DNA of 64,000 nucleotides, taken from contig JAUYVH010000009.1 of the NCBI GenBank assembly GCA_030715135.1, forward strand, positions 1 to 64,000, given 5' to 3'. The notes beneath the pieces are model-generated. The model was not told where the DNA came from. It made no database searches and saw only the letters and a list, made by a program, of their open reading frames with translations. The position numbers were made by a program, and so were the translations under genes. Below are positions 55,273 to 63,001 of the stretch, in pieces. Position 1 is the stretch's first letter; the number at the start of each line of letters is the position of its first letter. The DNA comes from Keguizhuia sedimenti. GTDB taxonomy: Bacteria > Pseudomonadota > Gammaproteobacteria > Burkholderiales > Burkholderiaceae_D.

Positions 55273-55641
55273 ATGCATTACAAGAACCTCAGCCTCGTCG
55301 CATTGTTGTTTACATCGCTGTTCGCATTGCTTTTAAGTGCCAGCGCATTTGGTCATCATGGATGGAGCGAATACGATGCAAACCAACCGCTGCAATTGAG
55401 CGGCACGATCATGGAATCCGGCTATTCCCATCCGCACGGACACATCAGCCTCAAGACGGAAGGCAAGACCTGGAATGTTGTGCTGGCGCCGCCGACACGA
55501 ATGGAAAACAGGGGGCTGAGTAAGGAAATGCTCAGCCCTGGCAAAAAGGCGACGGTAGTTGGCTACCCGAATCGCAACAAGCCGGAAGAAATGCGCGCTG
55601 AGCGCATCACCATTGACGAAAAGACGACGGAACTGCGCTGA
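55273..55641 (+). CDS. DUF6152-like periplasmic protein
   Basis: 122 residues from the second of two tandem ATGs, six bases after GGAG. A Sec signal (VALLFTSLFALLLSASAFG) precedes HHGWSEYDANQPLQLSGTI, the start typical of DUF6152 proteins, then a small beta-rich domain with PPTRMENRGL and GYPNRNKPEEMRAERI. The two His after the signal could bind metal, but that is speculation. Its TGA overlaps the start of the next gene, so the pair is co-translated. Confidence 0.78.
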   Translation: MHYKNLSLVALLFTSLFALLLSASAFGHHGWSEYDANQPLQLSGTIMESGYSHPHGHISLKTEGKTWNVVLAPPTRMENRGLSKEMLSPGKKATVVGYPNRNKPEEMRAERITIDEKTTELR

Positions 55642-56129
55642 TGCAAGGGACAGCGGGATATTTTGGCTGGCTGGAGGCAAGCGCCTTATCCCGCGCAATG
55701 CGCGAGAGCCTGTGGATGTATCCGATCGTCGAGATCGTGCATATCATCGGCTTCGTCCTGCTGGTGGGATCCGTCGCGATGTTCGATTTTCGTATCCTCG
55801 GGCTGTCGAAAGGATTGTCGGTGCAGCGCATGGGACGCCATCTTTTGCGCTGGTCGGTCGCCAGCCTCTTGCTGATCGTGCCTGCAGGGCTCCTGATGTT
55901 TTCTGCCCATCCGCAGGATTTCATCGGCAACAGGATTTTCCTGATCAAGATGCTGCTCATCGTGTCGGCTGCCATCAATGCAGCCATGTTTCATTTGGGA
56001 ACGTACCGCAGAGTCGAGCAGTGGGATACCCAGGTTCCCGCGCCATTTTCTGCAAAGCTGCATGCCGGCTTATCGCTTCTGATATGGGTTTCCGTCATCA
56101 GTTGCGGTCGCTTGCTTGCCTATACTTGA
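55641..56129 (+). CDS. DUF6644-like membrane protein
   Basis: 162 residues with four predicted transmembrane helices (IVEIVHIIGFVLLVGSVAMF; LLRWSVASLLLIVPAGLLMF; NRIFLIKMLLIVSAAINAAM; KLHAGLSLLIWVSVISCGRL). His and Arg residues inside helices (VHIIG) recall small cytochrome b-like or copper-linked membrane proteins, and such genes often pair with DUF6152 genes. The start overlaps the DUF6152 stop (TGATG). Function unknown. Confidence 0.75.
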   Translation: MQGTAGYFGWLEASALSRAMRESLWMYPIVEIVHIIGFVLLVGSVAMFDFRILGLSKGLSVQRMGRHLLRWSVASLLLIVPAGLLMFSAHPQDFIGNRIFLIKMLLIVSAAINAAMFHLGTYRRVEQWDTQVPAPFSAKLHAGLSLLIWVSVISCGRLLAYT

Positions 56130-56141
56130 ACATTTCGCGAG

Positions 56142-56744
56142 ATGAACATGCGTACGCTGGGTATATTCCTGTACCGGTATCGGTTGCTTCAACTGGCAAT
56201 GCTGTTCTTTGCCGGTGTGCCGCACGTCTTTGCCGCTGATCAGGAAGCCATATGGAAATCCCTGCAGTCAGGCGGTCATGTAGTCCTGATCCGGCATGCA
56301 ATCACCGAATCAGGGGTAGGAGACCCGCCGGGATTCAGGCTGGAAGATTGCAGCACCCAGCGCAATCTGTCCGCGCAAGGACGCGCGGATGCAAAACGTA
56401 TCGGAGACGCATTCAGCAAGCGCGGCATTCCGATTGCAGCGGTTCTGTCGAGCCGCTGGTGCCGCTGCCTTGATACCGCGAAGATTGCATTTGGCAGGGC
56501 AACCCCATCCCCGATGCTGAATTCAATATTCAACGACCGGGAAAAGCCAAAGGAGGAAAAGATCCGGGAATTTCGAGAGGCCGTTGCGACCATGCCGGCA
56601 GACGGCAACGTCATCATGGTCACGCACCAGTACAACATCCAGGCGTTTGCCGATGTGTCGCCCACGTCCGGCGAAATGGTTGTTTTGAAGCCTGAATCGG
56701 GCAAGCTCCGGCTGGTCGGGCGCTTGACGGTGCCCGACCTGTAA
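56142..56744 (+). CDS. Secreted histidine phosphatase-superfamily protein
   Basis: 200 residues with a signal or anchor sequence (LLQLAMLFFAGVPHVFA). The phosphoglycerate-mutase-like core has the catalytic RHG-type motif as VVLIRHAITESG, the second Arg in LSSRWCRCLDTAK and the second His in IMVTHQYNIQAF. It probably removes phosphate from a periplasmic substrate; the exact one is unknown. It is the last gene of the run from 55273 and converges on selD with only 7 bases between stops. Confidence 0.88.
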   Translation: MNMRTLGIFLYRYRLLQLAMLFFAGVPHVFAADQEAIWKSLQSGGHVVLIRHAITESGVGDPPGFRLEDCSTQRNLSAQGRADAKRIGDAFSKRGIPIAAVLSSRWCRCLDTAKIAFGRATPSPMLNSIFNDREKPKEEKIREFREAVATMPADGNVIMVTHQYNIQAFADVSPTSGEMVVLKPESGKLRLVGRLTVPDL

Positions 56745-56751
56745 CGGCAGC

Positions 56752-57810
56752 TTAGGCTGCGACTTCAACGCCGGCCGGGCCGGCCTGCATTTCCCCGATC
56801 ACGGCCGCATGCGGGAAGCCTCCACGCCTGAAGACGGCAAGCACTTCGTCCACCGATTCCGGCGCGCAGGAAACCAGCAAGCCGCCGGAGGTTTGCGGGT
56901 CGGTCAGGAGCGCCTGCTGCGTTGCCGTGACGGCATCGGAAAATTTGACTTCATGGCCGTAGCCGGCCCAGTTGCGGCCCGAGGCTCCGGTGATATAGCC
57001 CTGCGAAGCAAGGTCGAGCACGCCGTGTAATAGCGGAATCTTTGCCATGTCAAGCTTGGCGGCAAGTTTCGCGCCGCGTGCCAATTCCAGCAGGTGTCCT
57101 AGCAGGCCGAAGCCGGTCACATCGGTCAGCGCATGCACGCCGGCCAGTTCCGAAAGCGCCTTGCCGGGCTTGTTGAGCTTGGTGGTGCTGGCAATCATCG
57201 CCTCGTAGCCCGCGGTGTCGAGCGCATTCTTTTTCAGCGCCGCCGACAACACGCCTACGCCCAGCGGCTTGCCGAGGATGAGCTTGTCGCCCGCTTTGGC
57301 GTCCGCGTTGCGTTTCACTCTGGACGGATGCACCAGGCCCATCACGACCAGGCCGTAGATCGGCTCGACCGAATCGATGGTATGGCCGCCGGCAATCGGA
57401 ATTCCGGCTTCGGCGCATACCGTTTCGCCGCCCTGTATGATCTTGCCGATGACATCCAGCGGCAATTTGTCGATCGGCATGCCGACCAGCGCCAGCGCCA
57501 TGATCGGCGTGCCGCCCATTGCATACACGTCCGAAATTGCGTTGGTTGCTGCGATACGCCCGAAGTCGAAGGGGTCGTCCACGATGGGCATGAAAAAATC
57601 CGTGGTCGCAATCAGCGCCTGCTCGTCATTAAGTTTATAGACTGCAGCATCGTCGGCGGTCTCGATGCCGACCATCAGCTCTTTCGGGACAGGAAAGCCG
57701 CTCGATTTTTTCAGGATTTCGGCCAGCACTCCGGGCGCGATCTTGCAGCCGCAGCCACCGCCGTGCGAAAAGGAAGTCAGTTTGATCGGGAGTTCAGTCG
57801 GTGCATTCAT
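56752..57810 (-). CDS. selD: Selenophosphate synthase (SelD/SenC)
   Basis: 352 residues. The enzyme makes selenophosphate from selenide and ATP. The catalytic loop SHGGGCGCKIAPGVLAEI has Cys20, Cys22 and Lys23, matching the Cys17/Lys20 of E. coli SelD. The ATP and metal residues are in GIETADDAAVYKL, IATTDFFMPIVDDPFDFGRI and GGHTIDSVEPIYGLVVMG, with TDPQTSGGLLVSC at the C-terminal signature. It is a normal Cys-type SelD, not a selenocysteine one. AAGGAT in the 3' end of senB serves as its ribosome-binding site, with 3 bases between the genes. In this context its product feeds SenB, so it corresponds to SenC. Confidence 0.95.
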   Translation of the reverse strand: MNAPTELPIKLTSFSHGGGCGCKIAPGVLAEILKKSSGFPVPKELMVGIETADDAAVYKLNDEQALIATTDFFMPIVDDPFDFGRIAATNAISDVYAMGGTPIMALALVGMPIDKLPLDVIGKIIQGGETVCAEAGIPIAGGHTIDSVEPIYGLVVMGLVHPSRVKRNADAKAGDKLILGKPLGVGVLSAALKKNALDTAGYEAMIASTTKLNKPGKALSELAGVHALTDVTGFGLLGHLLELARGAKLAAKLDMAKIPLLHGVLDLASQGYITGASGRNWAGYGHEVKFSDAVTATQQALLTDPQTSGGLLVSCAPESVDEVLAVFRRGGFPHAAVIGEMQAGPAGVEVAA

Positions 57811-57813
57811 GAG

Positions 57814-58782
57814 CTAATCCTTAGGTTTGAGTGCATTATCCATCAATTGTAAAAGCGCCGTCTTTTCGCGCTCCACGGAAAAAAGCGGGGCACGCGCCGC
57901 GCACTGTCGCCATAGAAGCAAACGAAATTCCGCATCCGTCGCTGCACGGTCGATCAGGGCAGCCAGGGCCTGGCTGTCGCCCACCGGAAAGTAGCCGGGA
58001 TAATCCTCGCCGAGCATGCCGCGATTGCCGGAAATATTACTGGCCAGGACAGGAACGCCGCTGGTGATTGCTTCCGCAATAACATTTGCCCCGCCTTCCA
58101 TTCTGGAGGCGATAACGGTCAAATCGCTGTGCTTGAGTTTGCGGCGGGTTTCACCGTGCGCAAGGTTGCCGAGCCATTTGTAGCGCGCATGCCGCGCCTG
58201 CAGAAAATGCGCTTCCTGTTCCAGTCCTGTATCCAGTGCGCCTCCGATATGGATGAAGCGCAGCATGGGATAATGGGCGCGTTCGGCTGCACGCATGAAT
58301 GTCAGCGGATCTTTTTCATCGCGGAGATGGCCAATCATGGACACGGTGAAATTCCGTTTATTATTGGCTGGAGCCACGGCCTTTAGCGGCGTGGCGGATT
58401 GATAAATCACGGTGGTTTTTTCGCGCATGGCCGACGGAAGTTCTTCCAGTCCCGCAGCTTGCAGGACGACAAGGCGGCTGGCCAGCCGGAGCGAACGCTG
58501 GGCGTCCGGATCGCTGTGGATATCCCGATACAGGTCGGTGCCGGTCAGCACCACAATCAGCGGCTTTGCGGGGAAAGCCTGTGAAAATGCGGCAATCGCG
58601 GGGGCCGAACGGCGTGCATGCAGGGCGATCATGGCATCGGCAGGCAGCGCGATCTCTCCGGATGAAATGGAGACACGGTATGCCGGTTGCAGAAAACGTT
58701 TCCAGCGCAACGCGGTACGCCAATTTCCGTTGTTGGCTTTTGCCGATGCCGGGCTGATAATGATGATATGTCGCTTGCTCAA
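57814..58782 (-). CDS. senB: Selenosugar synthase SenB (GT4-like glycosyltransferase)
   Basis: About 322 residues. In the characterised selenoneine pathway SenB couples selenophosphate with a UDP-sugar to make a 1-selenosugar. The N-terminus KRHIIIISPASAKANNGNWR carries the selenoneine-type start, and the C-terminal half has the GT4 pattern HLRDEKDPLTFMRAAERAHY, RMEGGANVIAEAITSGVPVL and SNISGNRGMLGEDYPGYF (the E-x7-E motif). The only start is TTG at 58782 with a weak binding site. It is transcribed as one unit with selD and is divergent from senA. A glycosyltransferase beside selD and an EgtB-like gene has no better explanation. Confidence 0.9.
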   Translation of the reverse strand: MSKRHIIIISPASAKANNGNWRTALRWKRFLQPAYRVSISSGEIALPADAMIALHARRSAPAIAAFSQAFPAKPLIVVLTGTDLYRDIHSDPDAQRSLRLASRLVVLQAAGLEELPSAMREKTTVIYQSATPLKAVAPANNKRNFTVSMIGHLRDEKDPLTFMRAAERAHYPMLRFIHIGGALDTGLEQEAHFLQARHARYKWLGNLAHGETRRKLKHSDLTVIASRMEGGANVIAEAITSGVPVLASNISGNRGMLGEDYPGYFPVGDSQALAALIDRAATDAEFRLLLWRQCAARAPLFSVEREKTALLQLMDNALKPKD

Positions 58783-58817
58783 GAACTGCGCTTTAAGATG
58801 AAAAGTTCAAATCGCCG

Positions 58818-60005
58818 ATGAATGCTTCTTTTCGGAACGCACAACCGCATGAACTGGCCGGTGCGCTACAGGATGCGCGAGATTATACGCTGGCCCTGTT
58901 CGATTGCTTCGCAGCGGCGGAGCTTGACCAGGTGCATAACGTTCCGATACTCGCCATTGTCAATCCGCCGCTTTGGGAGCTTGGACATATCGCCTGGTTT
59001 GCCGAATGGTACATCCTGCGCGAAGCGGAATCCAGCGCGCCGGACGCGGCAAAATTCCCATGCCTGTTGACCAAGGGCGACGACTGGTTTGATTCCAATA
59101 CCGTGCCGCACCGGGCGCGCTGGAACCTGGATCTGCCGGGAAGCGGGGCGCTCAAGACTTACTGCCGAGAGGTGCTTGACCGGGCTCTCGACAGGCTCAC
59201 CAAGGCAGGTAATGAGGATGTGTCGCTTTATCCCTACCGTCTGGCCCTTGCGCATGAAGACATGCACGGCGAGGCATTTGCGTACACCATGCAGACGCTC
59301 GGCGTAACGCCGCCGCAGGCTTTATCCGGACATCAACCCAAACCCTGGGCACAGGGAGAAATCCGCTTTGCGGGCGGCACCATTGAACTGGGCAGTCAGC
59401 CCGGACGCGGCTTTGTGTTCGATAATGAAAAATGGGCTCATGCCTTGTATGTACCGCCGTTCTTGATGGACTCCACCCTGGTGACGAACGAACAGTTCAC
59501 CGATTTTGTCGAGGATGGCGGCTATCAGGATTTGCAATGGTGGACGGGGGCGGGACGTGCCTGGCTGAGGCAGCATGAAAAAAATGCGCCGAAGAACTGG
59601 TATCGGGATGGCAAGAACTGGTTCTGCGTGCGTTTCGGCCGGCGCCTGATGCTGCAGCCGCGCGAACCGGTGCGGCATGTGAGCTTGTTTGAAGCCCAGG
59701 CCTATTGCATGTGGGCCGGGCGCAGGCTTCCGACCGAAGCGGAGTGGGAATTTGCCTGCATGTCGGGACATCCGGCTTTGCGCTGGGGTGACTTGTGGGA
59801 ATGGACGTGTTCGCCGTTTGAACCATATCCCGGCTTTTCGCCGGATGCATACCGTGAATATTCGCAGCCGTGGTTTTCGACCCATCAGGCATTGCGCGGC
59901 GCATCATTCGCGACGAAAGCACGCATGCGTTCGCCCAAATTCAGGAATTTCTATCTGCCGGAACGCAATGACATTTTTGTCGGGTTCCGCACCTGCGCCT
60001 TGTAA
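58818..60005 (+). CDS. senA: Selenoneine synthase SenA (EgtB-like)
   Basis: 395 residues. SenA is a non-haem iron enzyme, related to EgtB, that forms the carbon-selenium bond between hercynine and a selenosugar. The DinB-like domain has H57 in WELGHIAWFAEWYIL and the iron motif AHEDMHGEAFAYT (H146, H150, E152). The C-terminal formylglycine-enzyme-like domain has RRLPTEAEWEFACMSG and LWEWTCSPFEPYPGFSPD. It differs strongly from the EgtB at 50829 (about 427 residues) and groups with SenA by its place beside senB and selD. It is divergent from senB with only 35 bases between the two starts. Confidence 0.9.
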   Translation: MNASFRNAQPHELAGALQDARDYTLALFDCFAAAELDQVHNVPILAIVNPPLWELGHIAWFAEWYILREAESSAPDAAKFPCLLTKGDDWFDSNTVPHRARWNLDLPGSGALKTYCREVLDRALDRLTKAGNEDVSLYPYRLALAHEDMHGEAFAYTMQTLGVTPPQALSGHQPKPWAQGEIRFAGGTIELGSQPGRGFVFDNEKWAHALYVPPFLMDSTLVTNEQFTDFVEDGGYQDLQWWTGAGRAWLRQHEKNAPKNWYRDGKNWFCVRFGRRLMLQPREPVRHVSLFEAQAYCMWAGRRLPTEAEWEFACMSGHPALRWGDLWEWTCSPFEPYPGFSPDAYREYSQPWFSTHQALRGASFATKARMRSPKFRNFYLPERNDIFVGFRTCAL

Positions 60006-60043
60006 TGAAGGCCTTGCCAGACATGCCTTTCTGGAGCGGTAAT

Positions 60044-60077
60044 AAAAAAAGCCGCTCCAGGAAAACTGAAGCGGCTT
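60044..60077 (-). terminator. Rho-independent terminator of the DEAD-box gene
   Basis: AAGCCGCT (60049-60056) pairs with AGCGGCTT (60070-60077), and the minus strand continues with TTTTT. A competing stem GGAGCGG / CCGCTCC (60033-60058) overlaps it and could serve senA on the plus strand. Confidence 0.85.
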
Positions 60078-60116
60078 CAAAACTGAAGATTAATTACTGA
60101 TTAATCTCTGGCCTGA

Positions 60117-61535
60117 TCAACGATCATTGTAGGAACGGCGAGCACCATCGCCACCGGTACGCGGACCCTTGGAAAAGCTGCCTTCCTTACGTGGGGCGCT
60201 CGAATTGCTGAAGCTACGTTGACCTGGCTTGGCAGAAGTGCCATGGCCTGTGCCACTGCCGCTGCGGCGACCTTCGCCCGGCTTCCAGCCGCCTGGCTTG
60301 CGGGTGCTGGAGCGCGGTGCCGATGCTGTTTTCTTAGGCTCGAAACCTTCGACGATGTCCACTGGAATCGGTTGCTTGGTGAAGCGCTCAATCTTTTTCA
60401 CATGCATGCCTTCCGCATGATTGACCAGCGATATCGCGATTCCGTTGCGGCCGGCGCGACCCGTACGGCCGATGCGATGAACGTAATCTTCCGCGAATTT
60501 CGGCAGATCGTAGTTCACCACGTGCGTGATGCCCGGCACGTCGATGCCGCGTGCGGCAACGTCGGTAGCCACGAGTACGCGAACCTGGCCGCGGCGCATG
60601 CCGTCCAGCGTACGGTTACGCGCACCCTGGTGCATGTCGCCATGCAGCGCGGCAGCCGAGAAGCCGGCAATGTTCAGACGGTCGGCAATGGTATCGGCAT
60701 CGCGCTTGGTAGCGGTAAAGACGACAGCCTGATCCAGCGTTGCATCGCGCAGCAGATGGTCGAGCAGACGATTCTTGTGCGACAGATCGTCCACGAAGTG
60801 CACGCGCTGCTGGATGTTTTCATGCTTGGTCGCCGAGCCCGCAACCTGGATCACCAGCGGGTTCTTCGTGATGCGCTTGGCCATGTTGCCCACTACGCCG
60901 TCGAGCGTTGCGGAGAACAGCATGGTCTGGCGCGATTCTGGCGTAGCTGCGACGATTTTTTCGATGTCTTCGATAAAACCCATGTCAAGCATGCGGTCGG
61001 CTTCATCCAGCACCAGGAATTGGAGCTGTGAGAAATCGATCTTTCCGGAGTCCATGTGGTCGATCAGACGGCCAGGCGTCGCGACCAGGATTTCCGGATT
61101 TTTCGCCAGCAGTTGCATCTGCTTCGGGTAAGGCATGCCTCCCAGAATCGATACGGCTTTGACACGGCGCATGAATGCACCGTACTTGTCGGTTGCGGTC
61201 GTGACCTGCAGCGCGAGTTCGCGGGTCGGGGTCAACACCAGCATCTTCGGCTGTGCAGCCTTGAAGCGAGGACGCTCGCCGCGCGAACGGTCCGATTGCG
61301 CTTGCTGATTCGGGGTCTTGGCATTGATGCTGAGTTCAGCAGATGCGAAATTATGCAGGGCAGGCAGCATGAATGCAGCTGTCTTGCCGGAACCGGTTTG
61401 TGATGAAACCATCAAGTCGCGGCCTTCCAGGGCGGCGGGGATGGATTGTGCCTGTACGGCCGTCGGCTGGGTATAGCCGGACTCGGTCAGGGCTTTGAGA
61501 ATGGACGTGTGTAAGCCTAATGCTTCAAAAGTCAT
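60117..61535 (-). CDS. DEAD-box RNA helicase, RhlE-like
   Basis: About 472 residues from the ATG at 61535, preceded by AAAGAAA. The N-terminal MTFEALGLHTSILKALTESG and Q-motif GYTQPTAVQAQSIP lead into Walker A SSQTGSGKTAAF, PTRELALQV, VLDEADRMLDMGF, SATLD, then ARGIDVPGI and HRIGRTGRAGR. The C-terminal ~80 residues are a basic, Gly/Ser/Arg-rich unstructured tail (KPGGWKPGEGRRSGSGTGHG), as in RhlE-type helicases, likely for non-specific RNA contact. Such enzymes act in ribosome assembly and RNA decay, often needed in the cold. Confidence 0.93.
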   Translation of the reverse strand: MTFEALGLHTSILKALTESGYTQPTAVQAQSIPAALEGRDLMVSSQTGSGKTAAFMLPALHNFASAELSINAKTPNQQAQSDRSRGERPRFKAAQPKMLVLTPTRELALQVTTATDKYGAFMRRVKAVSILGGMPYPKQMQLLAKNPEILVATPGRLIDHMDSGKIDFSQLQFLVLDEADRMLDMGFIEDIEKIVAATPESRQTMLFSATLDGVVGNMAKRITKNPLVIQVAGSATKHENIQQRVHFVDDLSHKNRLLDHLLRDATLDQAVVFTATKRDADTIADRLNIAGFSAAALHGDMHQGARNRTLDGMRRGQVRVLVATDVAARGIDVPGITHVVNYDLPKFAEDYVHRIGRTGRAGRNGIAISLVNHAEGMHVKKIERFTKQPIPVDIVEGFEPKKTASAPRSSTRKPGGWKPGEGRRSGSGTGHGTSAKPGQRSFSNSSAPRKEGSFSKGPRTGGDGARRSYNDR

Positions 61536-61895
61536 TACGTTTCTTTCGTGAAAATCAGTGCGGCGCTTTATCCAACGAGACAAAGCGATAAAACAAAAAA
61601 TGCAAAGCTAACCAACGAAACAGCCAAGCGAAACAGCTAAAACTACTTAGGAAGATTTCGGCACAAAAGCTTTGCGCCAGGACGGTGTTTGAATGTCAAC
61701 ACCAAGGGGCGGGGTGGCTTTTATCGTTAATGCAAAGGGTTTGCAATGCTACGGAACAGGTTGCCAATCAAGTGCAACGCATGACCAGCATTATACAGAG
61801 GAATGCGATTCCCTGCAGGATTAATTCAGTGCGGGCACGCATGCATCCACGCGTGCCCGGTATTTTTGCAGATACTTGCTTTTATGTTTACTGAA
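61536..61895. other. Leader region of the helicase gene and hairpin downstream of fabI
   Basis: About 360 bp. A GC-rich hairpin GGGCACGC / GCGTGCCC (61833-61840 and 61851-61858, 10-base loop) followed on the plus strand by TATTTTT lies 38 bases downstream of fabI and is probably its terminator, although the T-tract is on the plus side. The long A-rich leader (about 61540-61680) precedes the helicase and may hold its promoter. No gene is seen. Confidence 0.5.
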
Positions 61896-62684
61896 TTATT
61901 GATCTTCGCGCATGCCGGGAACGACCTGTGAAAAACCGCCGTCGACATACGTAATTTCGCCGGTGATTCCGCTCGACAGGCCGGAAAGCAGGAAGGCAGC
62001 CGTATTGCCCACTTCTTCGATCGTGACATTGCGGCGCAATGGCGCATTGTCCTTCACGAAGTTGAGGATCTTGCCGAAATCCTTGATGCCGCTGGCTGCC
62101 AGCGTCTTGATCGGGCCGGCGGAAATGCCGTTCACGCGTATGCCCTTGGGGCCTAGCGATTCCGCCATGTAGCGCACGCTGGCTTCGAGCGACGCTTTTG
62201 CCAATCCCATCGTATTGTAATTAGGCAGGGCGCGAATCGCACCCAGATAGCTCAAGGTCAGCAAAGCGGAATCGGAGCGCAGCATCGGCAGTGCCGCTTT
62301 TGCCATGGCCGGGAAACTGTATGCAGAAATATCGTGCGCAATGCGGAACCCTTCGCGCGATAAACCGTCTAGGAAGTCGCCGGAGATTGCTTCGCGCGGC
62401 GCGAAACCGATTGCATGAACCAGTCCGTCGAGACGGTCCCAGGATTTGCCCAGATCGGCGAACAAGGCATCGATCTGTTCATCGCTGCCGGCGTCGCAGT
62501 CGAAGATGAGCGAGCTATCGAATTCCTTGGCGAATTCCGTGATGCGATCCTTGAAACGCTCGCCGACATAGGTAAATGCCAGTTCGGCGCCTTCGCGTTT
62601 ACAGGCGGCGGCGATACCGTAGGCGATTGAACGGTTCGACAATAAGCCGGTGATTAATATTTTTTTTCCTTGCAGAAACGCCAT
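61896..62684 (-). CDS. fabI: Enoyl-[acyl-carrier-protein] reductase (NADH)
   Basis: 262 residues from the ATG at 62684 with GGAG five bases upstream; longer in-frame starts lack a site. FabI reduces enoyl-ACP in each cycle of fatty acid elongation. The short-chain dehydrogenase fold is shown by [20 protein letters not shown] (cofactor loop), [16 protein letters not shown], the catalytic Tyr-x6-Lys in [15 protein letters not shown], and [18 protein letters not shown]. Length and motifs fit FabI closely. It is divergent from the solute-binding gene at the right edge. Confidence 0.96.
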   Translation of the reverse strand: MAFLQGKKILITGLLSNRSIAYGIAAACKREGAELAFTYVGERFKDRITEFAKEFDSSLIFDCDAGSDEQIDALFADLGKSWDRLDGLVHAIGFAPREAISGDFLDGLSREGFRIAHDISAYSFPAMAKAALPMLRSDSALLTLSYLGAIRALPNYNTMGLAKASLEASVRYMAESLGPKGIRVNGISAGPIKTLAASGIKDFGKILNFVKDNAPLRRNVTIEEVGNTAAFLLSGLSSGITGEITYVDGGFSQVVPGMREDQ

Positions 62685-63001
62685 GTTAGCTCCAGTGTAC
62701 GCCGCCGTTTTGATACGCATATAAGGCCATAAAACGGCAGTTATATGCGGCAAGACGCGATTTAAATAAATTACTAAGTTGAATGACCGGGTAGTTTAGC
62801 CGCATTTGCAGGCTTGATCGGGCAAGATTGTAGGATGTCCTTAAGGGATCGGCAAGGATTGGCATGCTTGCCATTTATATCCGTCGCGTCAAACAATGAG
62901 CAAATCGCCGAAGTTCATGCTGTCACAAGGCTTGTTTCTGTAAAATAAGCCAAACTTACGTCAGGCGGCGTGTTGCATCCAGAATCGACTTCCTATCACG
63001 A
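62685..63001. other. Divergent promoter region between fabI and the solute-binding gene
   Basis: About 317 bp. It must carry promoters for both genes. No operator motif is recognised. Confidence 0.4.

Noticed and set aside
58818-60005. Reading senA as a second egtB
   Set aside because: It shares the EgtB fold, but its position next to senB and selD and its divergence from the true egtB at 50829 favour selenoneine synthase.
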